A stretch of 42,821 nt of DNA from Opitutales bacterium (GCA_021772565.1 JAJFLR010000013.1:32501-75321), one strand, 5' to 3'; counted from the stretch's first letter, positions 35,001 through 42,512 are shown. Made by a program: numbers and translations. The notes: generated from the sequence alone by a model not told the origin.

Positions 35001-36766
35001 TCAGGTGCATCGGTTCTTTGGATCCCATAAACAAAATTTTTCATTGGTCCCTCAACAGAATGTTGATAGATATACACAGAACTGTCATCAGAGGCATCTC
35101 CGCGGCCTCTGACAATAAACGGGATTTCTCCATCTTCGCCCCATAAATTGCTATTCGGATCGGGGACGATTCGCGAGCCAATAGGTGAATCCAATTCCTT
35201 GAACTCAGGCTTTTTGACATTGATTATCTCGAAACCTATTAGCGGACCCTGATCCGAACTGGCATATTCTATAATAACTGAGCCTTCATAAACATCGGCC
35301 TGTAAGTCGTCATTTTCATTGATCCATAAACCTTCACTCGGGATAAAGGAATCCTCATCTACGCCTTCAGCCGGTAATTCCTCCTCGATCAAAGCATTGT
35401 AATGAATACGGACAAATGGAATGGCGCCAATATTGACCGTTGGCCCGTCAAACTGACCTTCTGTCCAGAAAATTGTTACCGGATCCTGGATGGTAGCTCC
35501 TGAGATAAGATACTGTTCATCCTGATTAATAAAAACACCAGGATCATTTTCATCTTCGACTTCCCAGGTAATAACTAGAGCGCCGGGGCCGGCAGCGTAA
35601 ACTTTGTCTTCGTAATCGATATAAAATGCATTGGTGCTCGGAGTGATCGTTGGCGCGACACCGGCCCGCACATTGAGCGGTGGTAGTATTTCTTCGCCCA
35701 TTAAGTGTGTTGACTGTTGTCCGCCAATACTATGTCCGAAACTGGAAGATTCCAGACCGTAAACTACATTGGCAGCGACAGCCGTCTCATCATAACTATT
35801 CGATGGTATTTCCAGGTCTGTATCGAGCGGTGTGCCCATATTATCAATTATTTGCTGCTCGGTTCTGGCAACGTTCCAAAACCGCACCTCATCGATTTCG
35901 CCGTTGAAATTTGCTGTTCCGGATCGTTGATTGCCGATACCGACGGAATTTGAACCGGCGGTTACACTGGTAAATATTGAATCAGCGGTATGGATTAAAA
36001 CGCCATCGACATACATTTTTATGTTTTGATCAACATCCAAATCTCTAACGATTGCGATATGATACCAACGTCCAGGCTCTGTAATTACTGCTGCGGATTG
36101 TATTTTATCATAGGTATTATTATTACTTCCGTCATTAACGCCTGTTGTGCCATGATAAAAAGCAAGGTCGCCATCTCTTTCCAGTGTGACTTCATATTCA
36201 CCTCCAAAAGCTTTGGTAACGATTGTTTGCCGATTAGTATATAGCCCATCTGATTGATCTGAATCTGTCTTAATCCAAGCTTCGATGGTTAAACTTCCGG
36301 TGATTTGTAGCGCTTCCGGGTTACCCAGATCAACATAGTCATCGTCTCCATCAAATGTAATTGCCGTGCCCAGATCGGTGTTGCTGGTAGACCAGGCACT
36401 GTCCGGATCTGAGAAACTGGTTAACGTTCCGTGATTGACGCCAAAGCTATCATTGGCAGTAGAACCGGATCCCTCTTCAAATTTATAATAAGCAACCAGT
36501 CCGGATAAATGCTCTCTGGACTTGCCAACATGTCCCTGAATAAATGTTGTTCCTTCGGGGTAGGATTTTGTCAAATCGGGGAATTCAGTATTCGGATAAG
36601 TGTCTTCAAACATTTGAATGCCGCTATTTAAATCATGATAATCATAGTCGGATCCATACCAGATATTCTCAAATTCCGTAGTGATAAAAAATGTATCACC
36701 AAGTATTTTAGCACTGGTGAGTGCTAAAATACAAATGCTATAAAGACCTTTTCGGAAATTTGACAT
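29087..36766 (-). CDS. Giant secreted LamG-domain surface protein (2559 aa)
   Basis: The N-terminus is a signal peptide (1-23). A LamG/concanavalin-like domain spans about 88-310 (GLVAYYKFEEGSG, AITFDGDDDYVDLGN, SLTIEAWIKT, FNGEIDEVRFWNVART). Residues 330-1000 contain several related beta modules with repeated IFW/VYW and RYDLNW-type strands. Residues 1000-1400 are further beta-rich, including a segment of the form 'VVTIEIILVSDPLYDG'. A helix-rich region of about 1410-2240 with coiled-coil stretches follows, and then a beta-rich end. No PEP-CTERM, LPxTG or type IX sorting tail is seen. Base composition is richer in G+C than the first half of the window, with AT-richer patches at about 30.3-31.3 kb. 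It is likely a very large adhesin or structural surface protein; the function is unknown. Confidence 0.82.
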   Translation of the reverse strand: MSNFRKGLYSICILALTSAKILGDTFFITTEFENIWYGSDYDYHDLNSGIQMFEDTYPNTEFPDLTKSYPEGTTFIQGHVGKSREHLSGLVAYYKFEEGSGSTANDSFGVNHGTLTSFSDPDSAWSTSNTDLGTAITFDGDDDYVDLGNPEALQITGSLTIEAWIKTDSDQSDGLYTNRQTIVTKAFGGEYEVTLERDGDLAFYHGTTGVNDGSNNNTYDKIQSAAVITEPGRWYHIAIVRDLDVDQNIKMYVDGVLIHTADSIFTSVTAGSNSVGIGNQRSGTANFNGEIDEVRFWNVARTEQQIIDNMGTPLDTDLEIPSNSYDETAVAANVVYGLESSSFGHSIGGQQSTHLMGEEILPPLNVRAGVAPTITPSTNAFYIDYEDKVYAAGPGALVITWEVEDENDPGVFINQDEQYLISGATIQDPVTIFWTEGQFDGPTVNIGAIPFVRIHYNALIEEELPAEGVDEDSFIPSEGLWINENDDLQADVYEGSVIIEYASSDQGPLIGFEIINVKKPEFKELDSPIGSRIVPDPNSNLWGEDGEIPFIVRGRGDASDDSSVYIYQHSVEGPMKNFVYGIQRTDAPEQIEIVWLRKALNDILWPYEINRYNTEWPTANATTADGASYESAGLLQKYIRGSVTGDEGPDVDIPSDFFVELMFFQEPEDHATLDANKFSSSLLDSGGNKVVLDYELDALDGSGYSLIRYEADSKVWFTVIQSVFHDDTNLFDLTEQDKAIGDKISQTSGLPGYIHATAAEENDDRYNVNVYNYPETDSTIFGVNSGTLEVWWQNEVLQEEQTVSIFWPASVERYDLNWASGVPEIILSSNDGTGSLSDEFSNTTLYFQNVEDSPGYNPNEEHAVKFSGVFYALRNDLNDPDHSEPYVLIEYEDENSEPAMLVYSVIDDGVYNYPMKAGNTIAAPEPIDRLSPAVSTQELVGTTTAVWRDKNLTWWAIRAGNDGTDSTETITMHYSYPVIEDFAFPGNSNPPAVGDEIPYLSNGDVSSTGTPGNVTYTVYWPDSDLLDNVDGLEKDAEPKKLLVGETLVTTKNELPDIANQKSVSILYQQSVDVNSRKSVVLIDPVRARTVLMEVTDGEVVEFSGLPDDIETDVSGGKTYFPTLPPHLRSRFFYDSSSNELNFIGEFVEPTAGEYYLLLNVIEGSENDSDDVTTEIELIKALSSDTDTYGTYWNDKIDEMATDVETLSTETKLDTDNNLFESETVSIGATELIEIENDETPFDSLALSAGVGGGTGYVTLAFNNSENLADPSDVVTIEIILVSDPLYDGELKVIESDNPIDEQLTLRHSSDFAGKTDEYEFEWRTLPPEDGIAPATIEESTGDFIVETTWTEYTTGNGLNTITISGPGLITLTDNYFVMRYRPSVSTNPLYIDDNGENGSEWSAWTEAQLAPGWIKRALDGLAPFEQRIESFRDNTVNTIVSTISQAGKRWEGNIALNLDNIEEFGLIEIYETILNRGKNLSIDNNISEASANDALLLAAGRLADLYLILGNEAFADAADPTIAISSTDDIYGAEATTLFPFMNQLATLLDEELALLRGRDDNFSPSIDTQPFYNRLIWNYTTSFTGGELAYALNYNIKDHIGNVDGTIDEDDAATFYPQGHGDAWGHYLTAIKNYYLLLRNVNFTWEPRIEAVLVGGVTVNVDFLDERNFALAATARAKTGLQIFDLTYRQNFSEVTSELLSTYTDDNDERAWGTGEWASRAGQAAYYDWIVGNSLLPDIDTNPDHAGIQIIDRTTVTELKEVASQLTELQTKTDEADLGLNPFGLAKDVVPFDINPLQFSQGTNPFLSESVSHFEQVYNKALIALNNLKRTFDYTQGLSQELRAQSDDANVFRILVEDQEIAFNNQLIEIFGYPYSDDIGAGQTYESGYEGPDLIHYNYVDFAEVVGDDNISRTFTINMFETFVDKDNVVLVDSEAREIEFNITEPGFQTKPTEWTGSRLAQGKLQLAITKVMQAYFDLRRVEEEYLGLIGDIQDTTNLVLSRITANDDATDKLTANRDLKIGLNVLINTLNFTAKTLETQGDLAKGVKNAAATSNPTSIGFSSDPLAAVRGALTAVGAFISSGFNFTKNQIEFVKEGVESSFEQIGDDLNIDLGDIEDGYLIEEMVTQLNGILGNQTLKQLEFESAITKLENAEEEYLKLLAEGTTTIDLLETFRIRTASGIQEFRQKDLGYRIFRNEALDKYQSLFDLAARYVYLAAKAYDYETALLSSEEVNTPGAEFLAEVVKARSIGQIIDDVPQLGNGLADIMARMKDNWDVLEGQLGFNNADSEVTSFSLRSELFRISPDSTGDETWRTKLQENWVDNILDDAEFGQYARIFAPSLAAEPGLIIKFPSTIEFGKNFFGWDLAGGDNAYDSSHFATKIKSAGVYFVGYNNAFDIETLGGGLANQPRVYLIPAGEDIMLSPTSETGAFRSWKIIDQKIPLPRNIGGTELEDPDFIGSIDSLTDAFGAIRKFSSFRAYHDGGFSEDDALATSRLIGRSVWNTNWVLIIPAGTLLSDRDEAELRFIEGKSVNGERDLNGVSDIKIIFETYSHSGN

Positions 36767-36785
36767 ATCAGTATCAAAAATTTAT

Positions 36786-38030
36786 TTAAAAATTAGAAGA
36801 CGTCGGAATAGTGGCATCCCAATATACCCATTCAATACGTATAAACATTACCAGGAAATCTGAATTTGTGCTACCTCCATCACCGGCGCCAAGCCTCCAG
36901 GTGCCACCACTTTGATAGAGTGTAATATCCGAAAATCCTCTATCATTGTTAAAACTGACAACCCAGGCAGCGCCATAAGTTGATGTACTAACTCCAGTGT
37001 CTACGCTTCCGGATGTTTTAAATTGCTTTATCATGAAAGGGGCGTCGGAGTTGGATGTGCCGCCCTGCCTGATGCTCCCATAAAAACTGATTCCTTTTGT
37101 ACTGTTTCCAGCAGTAATCAGTACGGCATCGTCCGCACTGATTACAATATCATCAGTAGAAATTAATCTGATATCATCATCTCCGCTACCTGGAGTTTCT
37201 AAAACAAGATGCGTGCCGGAAGCTGAAATATTAACCCCATTAGCCGCTGTTAAATTAACATCATTAGTCGCTGTTAAATTAACATCATTAGCCGCTGTTA
37301 ATTTCACATCTTCAATTGTAGACTCAATATCGACATTCCCGGCCGCCTTGATTTGAATATCGTCACCGGCTTCACCGGTCGCTTCTATTTTTAAAATGTT
37401 GTTGTCGGTTGACGAAGTGTCGTGAAAGTATTTGATGCCGGCTGTATCGTTACCTACTTCACTGGTAGGAAAATCAATACCGGAAGTAGATGCATCACCG
37501 GTACTTGGTTTAATCACATTATCCTGTTGTGTATAGGTAGTGGCAGCAACTCCACCCAGACTATCGGCATTGTCGGCGTTGACCGCCTTTTGCGCCTGCA
37601 CCGCAAAGCCAGTGGAAAGAAATTGCTGTCGCGGGCTGATTTCCGCTATTTCAGCTGCATCGAGATCAACAGTTAATTCATTGGTTGTCACAGTTAGTCC
37701 GAGGTAGCGTTCGCTGCCATTAAATGCTTCTTTAATATCGGTCGTTTCCGCGCCGGTAATACTGACGCCTTGTCCAAGGATGACGTTGAAAGCGCCGCTC
37801 AGGACAAAAACAACGGTTTCCTCACCCCAGATGAGTGTGCCAGTGGAAGCGTCGTCCCAGATGCGGAACTCCAATTTATAAGTACCGTCAGCAGCGGCTG
37901 CGCCTAATGAGTCGGTCAATTTCCCCTGATAGTTGATCAGTGACGGAACATCGGCGGCCAGTAGAATATTTGCCAGACATAGCAGGTAGGTGATTGATAT
38001 TAATTTTAGATATTTTTGATATGCTTTCAT
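36786..38030 (-). CDS. Secreted tail-fibre-like protein with YQGKL N-terminal domain
   Basis: The 414-aa protein is read from the ATG at 38030, where the signal peptide begins (1-25, ending LLAADVPS); a longer frame adds 12 unlikely residues. Then comes the widespread secreted module SLINYQGKLTDSLG to EFRIWDDAS to GAFNVILGQG (about 27-85). A repetitive beta-helix-like middle (about 200-310) contains three DVNLTA(A/T)N-type repeats. The C-terminal domain contains a WVVSFNNDRGF segment and resembles phage tail-fibre or spike ends. It is separated by 19 bp from the giant LamG gene and is likely co-transcribed with it. Confidence 0.78.
   Translation of the reverse strand: MKAYQKYLKLISITYLLCLANILLAADVPSLINYQGKLTDSLGAAAADGTYKLEFRIWDDASTGTLIWGEETVVFVLSGAFNVILGQGVSITGAETTDIKEAFNGSERYLGLTVTTNELTVDLDAAEIAEISPRQQFLSTGFAVQAQKAVNADNADSLGGVAATTYTQQDNVIKPSTGDASTSGIDFPTSEVGNDTAGIKYFHDTSSTDNNILKIEATGEAGDDIQIKAAGNVDIESTIEDVKLTAANDVNLTATNDVNLTAANGVNISASGTHLVLETPGSGDDDIRLISTDDIVISADDAVLITAGNSTKGISFYGSIRQGGTSNSDAPFMIKQFKTSGSVDTGVSTSTYGAAWVVSFNNDRGFSDITLYQSGGTWRLGAGDGGSTNSDFLVMFIRIEWVYWDATIPTSSNF
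37239..37310 (+). repeat. Three tandem 24-bp units inside the tail-fibre-like gene
   Basis: The unit ATTAGCCGCTGTTAAATTAA-CATC occurs at 37239-37262, 37263-37286 and 37287-37310 with one and three changes. On the coding strand it gives the octad DVNLTAAN, a likely beta-helix rung. Confidence 0.85.
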
Positions 38031-38070
38031 GATATATTGATTGTTAAAATTTAAACTGGAAATCATTTTT

Positions 38071-38150
38071 TAGCCACTACCGAGCAAAGCGACACCTCAA
38101 CGAGTGAAACGAGAATAACAATTAAACACAGATTGAACACGGATTTTTTT
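38071..38150 (+). repeat. Dispersed repeat B, copy 2
   Basis: TAGCCACTACCGAGCAAAGC, GACACCTCAACGAG and the AACACAGATTGAACACGGAT tail match the copies at 25906 and 40545. Confidence 0.85.
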
Positions 38151-38168
38151 ATTATTATTTTTATTGTT

Positions 38169-38260
38169 GACAAGGTGGAGCGGCTTGTCCTCAAGACGCT
38201 TTTGGCCGATTCATTAATCACAGCCATAACGCATTGAGGACAGTACGATGCATCGAAAAA
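38169..38260 (+). repeat. Inverted-repeat element E-like, nested between B and C
   Basis: TTGTCCTCAAGACGC (38188-38202) can pair with GCATTGAGGACAGTA (38231-38245) across a 28-base loop. The GAGGACAGT core recurs in the element at 40631-40720. Confidence 0.55.
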
Positions 38261-38267
38261 GTACTTA

Positions 38268-38307
38268 TTAAAATCTGTGTTTAATCTGTGTTTAATCTGT
38301 GGCCAAA
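38268..38307 (+). repeat. Repeat C, long copy
   Basis: AAAATCTGTGTTTAATCTGT and GTTTAATCTGTGGCCAAAAT lie opposite the AACACAGAT tail of repeat B at 38127-38147, so the gap folds into one large hairpin around element E. Confidence 0.8.
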
Positions 38308-38331
38308 ATAATTTTATATTTTCTATCTTCA

Positions 38332-40551
38332 TTACGGATTTGTTGATTCTAAAATAACGTCTTTAAAGGCCTGGATTTCTTCCTGCGTCCTTGCCGATTT
38401 CCAAATTCTAAGTTCGTCGATTTCTCCCTTGAAAAGACTGGTTAGACCGGATGTTGTCGACCGGGCACCGATTATTGGATTCAAGTCACCGGTAACCGCT
38501 TCAAATAATGTCGGTGTTGCTGCTAACTCAACAATATTTCCATTGACGTAAATCGCAACCGTTTGGTTGGTAAAATCGCGAACCACGGCAATGTGCGTCC
38601 AGATTTCTGTAGTTATTGCTTCCGACGCGGTATAAAACCGGTCTTTGTCAACACCGGTTGTTCCTGAGTGGTCACCTTTAGTGCCATACAACATAAATAT
38701 GCGATTGGAATCCTGACGAGTGTATAAATCGTATTCTCCGCCGTAAGCCTTACTCAGAATTGTATTAAAAACACTATCAGTTCCCAGTTTTATCCAGGCC
38801 TCGATGGTCATGTCACCAGTGAGACGCAGTACTTCAGGATTGAGTATAATTTCGACAAAATCATCGACGCCGTCAAATGTCAGCGCAGTGCCAAAATTGC
38901 TGTTTAAATCGATATTTCCGTCAACCCATGAGGCGGAGCTGTCCATGTTGTTCAGTGTGCCGTCATTGCCAAAAACCAGTTCGGAAAGATTTTCGCCACT
39001 GCCATCATCCATAGGATAATAGGCAACCAGGTCAGTATCAAATCCTGTAGTCGGATCATACGTTACACCGGATTCCATACGCAATTCCATAGTCGAAAGG
39101 ATTTCTCCCTGCGTGCGGGCGACATTCCAGATACGCAATTCGTCGATGGAGCCTTTGAAAAACCCAAATGCGCTGCCACCGAGAGTTACATCTTCGTCAC
39201 CGGTTACCGCTTCGGTAAAGTCAAGTGTGTTAGTATTAGCCAAAACGCCGTTTACATACCAGGTTAACTTGTTTCTATCAAAATTTCTGACGACAGCGAT
39301 ATGTGTCCATGTGTCTAATGTCAGAAATGTTGGTGAAGTTGTTTTCCTCTGATGTTGTCCGTCAGAAGAATTAGCCCCCGATATGCCATAATAGTAAGAA
39401 ACCAGTAAATTATCATCCAATGTTATGTTGAATTCTCCGCCCCAGGCTTTACCAAGGATTGTTTGACGTCCTCGAGAACCTTCATCATCGAGAGAGGCCG
39501 GATAAACCCACATTTCAATGGTTTGATTGCCGCCGATTTTCAACTCATCCGGATTGCCGAGGTTTACGATATCGTCAACACCATCAAATGTCAGCGCTGT
39601 TTCGAAGTCAGAATTTAAAGTAGTATTGCCACTGACCCACGATGAGCCGGTATCTATGTTAGTTAGTGTGCCGCTGATTTCATTTACCAAATCCACGGTT
39701 GTATCGCCGGCACCTTCGTCAAGGGTTAAATAAGTAACCAATCCATCCGGGAAAAAAGTAATGCTGCTGCTGCCGTCATCATCATCTTCAACTAATCCGG
39801 TGAGGGTATCGATGGAGCTGACCTGTCGCAGAAGGAACGTCCCTTCGACAACGATATCCTCAATGGTGACATTATTAATAATCTGTTTGTAGAGGCCATT
39901 TATTTTTTCTTCATAAGTGCCGCCTACAAGCGTCGATCCCCAATTCGGATCGTTGGCGACATCAGCCGGCGGATCATCCGCAGCATTAAAGAAAAGATTG
40001 ATGGTGCGGTTGACGGTAAAGGATTCACCGCCTTCATCGAGCGGGTTGTCGGTATCGTAGAAAGAATCGAGATTATTGTGATCGGGATGGTAAACATGTT
40101 TAAATGGATTGGTTGGATCGTCATAACCGACTTCGATTTCAAAAACCAGCGTGTTGTCCGGATCGTTAAATGTGCCGACCGAACTGCGAACCGGATTCAT
40201 AACCGGAAAGCCGACTGAACTGACGCGCCGGGTATCGGATGTAAGCGCAGTGTCTACTAGACTTTCGTCCGGATATAAAAACACGGTGCTGTCTTCCACA
40301 CTTTGAATAACGCGTTGGAGGATGCGGGCCTGACCAGTGCTGTCGACATGGATGATGAGTCGGAGTAACGCTTCAGTATCGGTGGCAACCGGTGTTTCAG
40401 ATGCGGTGGAATCAGCCGGGTAGCTGACTTTGCCGATAGCGGCATTGCCAATCCAGAGACCGGCTGTTTGGGCGGAGAGAGTCGAAGGAAGAAAAAGAAT
40501 ATTAACCGCAAAGAGCGCAAAGCACGCATGGGAGATTATTTTTTTAGCCAC
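38332..40551 (-). CDS. Secreted protein with two LamG domains
   Basis: With the GTG at 40551 as start the product is 739 aa with a signal peptide (1-28, FALFAVNILFLPSTLSA). An N-terminal beta domain (about 30-260) begins GLWIGNAAIGKVSYP. Two LamG domains follow: about 270-495 (GLVTYLTLDEGAG) and about 508-730 (DLVAYYPMDDGSG), both with IDELRIWN/KSART ends like that of the giant protein. The open frame runs on to an ATG at 40746, but the extra 65 residues are translated repeats B and E, so that extension is doubtful. The GTG itself lies in repeat B (GTGGCTAAA). The upstream gene's stop overlaps the 40746 ATG as TGATG. Confidence 0.78.
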   Translation of the reverse strand: MAKKIISHACFALFAVNILFLPSTLSAQTAGLWIGNAAIGKVSYPADSTASETPVATDTEALLRLIIHVDSTGQARILQRVIQSVEDSTVFLYPDESLVDTALTSDTRRVSSVGFPVMNPVRSSVGTFNDPDNTLVFEIEVGYDDPTNPFKHVYHPDHNNLDSFYDTDNPLDEGGESFTVNRTINLFFNAADDPPADVANDPNWGSTLVGGTYEEKINGLYKQIINNVTIEDIVVEGTFLLRQVSSIDTLTGLVEDDDDGSSSITFFPDGLVTYLTLDEGAGDTTVDLVNEISGTLTNIDTGSSWVSGNTTLNSDFETALTFDGVDDIVNLGNPDELKIGGNQTIEMWVYPASLDDEGSRGRQTILGKAWGGEFNITLDDNLLVSYYYGISGANSSDGQHQRKTTSPTFLTLDTWTHIAVVRNFDRNKLTWYVNGVLANTNTLDFTEAVTGDEDVTLGGSAFGFFKGSIDELRIWNVARTQGEILSTMELRMESGVTYDPTTGFDTDLVAYYPMDDGSGENLSELVFGNDGTLNNMDSSASWVDGNIDLNSNFGTALTFDGVDDFVEIILNPEVLRLTGDMTIEAWIKLGTDSVFNTILSKAYGGEYDLYTRQDSNRIFMLYGTKGDHSGTTGVDKDRFYTASEAITTEIWTHIAVVRDFTNQTVAIYVNGNIVELAATPTLFEAVTGDLNPIIGARSTTSGLTSLFKGEIDELRIWKSARTQEEIQAFKDVILESTNP

Positions 40552-40626
40552 TACCGAGCAAACGCGACACCTCAACGAGCATAGCAAGAATAACAATGAA
40601 ACACAGATTGAACACAGATTTTTTTG
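40545..40626 (+). repeat. Dispersed repeat B, copy 3
   Basis: TAGCCACTACCGAGCAAACG, CGACACCTCAACGAGCATAG and the AACACAGATTGAACACAGAT tail match the copies at 25906 and 38071. Its first bases form the probable GTG start of the double-LamG gene on the other strand. Confidence 0.85.
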
Positions 40627-40630
40627 ATTT

Positions 40631-40720
40631 AAGGTAGGGAGGTGTGTCCCTACGCCTCCGAGATTGTGACGTGAATTAGTCAAAGACACGGACGACTGAG
40701 GACAGTCGTCCCTACCTAAA
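40631..40720 (+). repeat. Element E with terminal inverted repeats
   Basis: About 90 bp is bounded by AAGGTAGGGA at 40631-40640 and GTCCCTACCT at about 40708-40717, which are near-perfect inverted ends. It has a second internal palindrome, GGACGACTGAGGACAGTCGTCC (22 bp, split 11 by 11). It looks like a small non-autonomous hairpin element. Confidence 0.7.
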
Positions 40721-40745
40721 ACATTTTTATTATTAAAAATCTTCA

Positions 40746-41921
40746 TCAATTGCTCAATTCAGTAGTCGTGGCACTGACCGGGAAATAAAACCGGTTGATG
40801 CCAAGTGAATCTTCTACTTTCAAAATACTTTGATAACTGGCGCCGTTGGGGCTTTCAGGAATGTATGCTTCGAAATCAACCCGCCTGACGGCGATTCTCA
40901 ATTTCCACTCTTCACCGGGTTCCAGTTTTTGTGAGATGAACCCATTAAATTCGACCCAGCCAACGACGACATTATCAACAACAGTTGGATCGTAATAGGA
41001 GAGCGGCACGCTACCGGCCAATTCCGGTGTTTCAAAAGTTTCAATAAAGAGGTCATCAGCATTAGTTTCGGCAACCCCTAAATTATGCGGTGGAAATTCC
41101 GATGGTATTTGTGTGATAGTGACGGTTATGGAATCACTCTCGGAAACATTCTTTAAGTGAATTTCTTTTTCAGTCAGCGCAATACCGAAATCGACGGTTT
41201 TGTCGGAAGAATCCAACACCGCTATCGGGCCGGTATATTCGGAAATTTTTTTACTGCGAATCCAATAGGCTTTGCCGATTTCTATTTGGTTTAATAACAT
41301 GCTGGTGACGTTATCGATATCTCCCTCCTTGAATTCGTAAGCGATATCTTCAAATTTGCGTATGACGTCGCTTATCTCGTCACTGTGACTGAAAAAATTA
41401 TGAAATGTTGGCGGTGTGTTGGGATTAATGTGAAATCCCATTAAGTTGAGAGAATCTTTTAACCATTCGTTTTTAGGAGCAATAGGACGTCCCTTTAATC
41501 GTAAAGTAAAAGCGGGAGTGTCGGGTTTAACTTCAAATATATAGGCCATATTGCCGATGGCGGTTGAAAGATTGCGCAGGAATGCTTCGGGGTCAGATTT
41601 CGGTACCCAAACCTGCCAATCAGTAGTCTGCGCTAAAGGAATGTCCGGGCTTACACTAAACTGGATAGTCGAGAAACGTTTGTTCCATAACCAAATTTTT
41701 GTAATGCGAGACTCATTGGCTAAAATTTCGTCCCATTCATTCGGCTCCGGTTGTACAGTTAGATAGACTGCATTTTTATTTGATCCCAATTTTATCTCCT
41801 GAGTCAGCCATTGGGCGTTACAGTTCAATGCAAAGAAGACTAATATACAGTTGGGAACTAAGCACTTAGTGAAAATTTTTATTATACCAGTGATATGTAG
41901 CCGTTGATATATAGTAATCAT
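40746..41921 (-). CDS. Secreted protein of the surface locus (391 aa)
   Basis: A signal peptide spans about 12-37 (LVFFALNCNAQW). The mature protein is beta-rich: it begins LGSNKNAVYLTVQPEP, continues with IWLWNKRFS and WQVWVPKSDPEAFLRN, and has a middle helical part SDEISDVIRKFEDIAYEF. Its C-terminal part is fibronectin-like (VDFGIALTEKEIHLKNVSESDS and later GEEWKLRIAVRR). The N-terminal part resembles the 'agwNavyl-v-P' module often found beside LamG proteins in environmental genomes, recognised by pattern only. It is the first gene of the minus-strand locus, with the next frame overlapping its stop. Confidence 0.7.
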   Translation of the reverse strand: MITIYQRLHITGIIKIFTKCLVPNCILVFFALNCNAQWLTQEIKLGSNKNAVYLTVQPEPNEWDEILANESRITKIWLWNKRFSTIQFSVSPDIPLAQTTDWQVWVPKSDPEAFLRNLSTAIGNMAYIFEVKPDTPAFTLRLKGRPIAPKNEWLKDSLNLMGFHINPNTPPTFHNFFSHSDEISDVIRKFEDIAYEFKEGDIDNVTSMLLNQIEIGKAYWIRSKKISEYTGPIAVLDSSDKTVDFGIALTEKEIHLKNVSESDSITVTITQIPSEFPPHNLGVAETNADDLFIETFETPELAGSVPLSYYDPTVVDNVVVGWVEFNGFISQKLEPGEEWKLRIAVRRVDFEAYIPESPNGASYQSILKVEDSLGINRFYFPVSATTTELSN

Positions 41922-42063
41922 AGGATGAGTGTTATAGCACCAAAAAACTATTATTAGACTCTACCTATTATTTTAATTGTCAAATTATATTTTTATTTAT
42001 TTTTGACATTAAATGAAAAGTAGTAACTCAGTATCACGGAACTGTTTTAAGAATCTCTAATTT

Positions 42064-42426
42064 TCATCCCCATTTTTGTAGCGGTGAGTATTTTTGTGAC
42101 AAGATGTTTTGAGCACTTTGGATCATCAAACTACGTTGATCACCTCGTCTTTTTTTACTCAACCCTTTTTCGTATCCTTTGGCATTGTTTCCTGATTGAA
42201 CACGTCGTGGCGACAACCCCAGATATCCCACTAATTTTTTAGCTGTTGGGAATCGTTTGATATCTCCGATTATTGCTCCAATACTAAATACAATTACATA
42301 ACGTATTCGCATCAGCCTTAACAAAAATCGTAATTTTGTATCCGATAATATTCGATTTTCCGGTGGTGGCAGAGTAACAGAAATTTTAATGCATCCACTT
42401 TTTTCGTTTTTTTTACTAGAACTCAC
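42064..42426 (-). pseudogene. IS110-family transposase C-terminal fragment
   Basis: The frame encodes IGAIIGDIKRFPTAKKLVGY, LGLSPRRVQSG and GLSKKRRGDQRSLM, the Transposase_20 (IS116/IS110/IS902) C-terminal domain that holds the serine of the DEDD/Tnp pair. Upstream in the frame the usual PGIG block reads MRIRYV, and the catalytic N-terminal half is absent. It is a truncated, inactive copy on the minus strand. Confidence 0.78.
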
Positions 42427-42512
42427 AGCTTTAGTTCAACCACTGTCAGGGGAATACGCTGTTAGAAGAAACGTTCTGGACAAACTCCCCTTTCCTATTG
42501 GCTATGGTGTAT

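Noticed and set aside
38063-38332. 89-aa minus-strand open frame between the double-LamG and tail-fibre-like genes
   Set aside because: It is made of repeat B, E and C sequence read through; the same SLCSVVAKK-like end appears in the other repeat copy. No conserved protein character.
40552-40749. N-terminal extension of the double-LamG protein
   Set aside because: The 66 extra residues come from repeats B and E and precede a good signal peptide; kept only as an alternative start.
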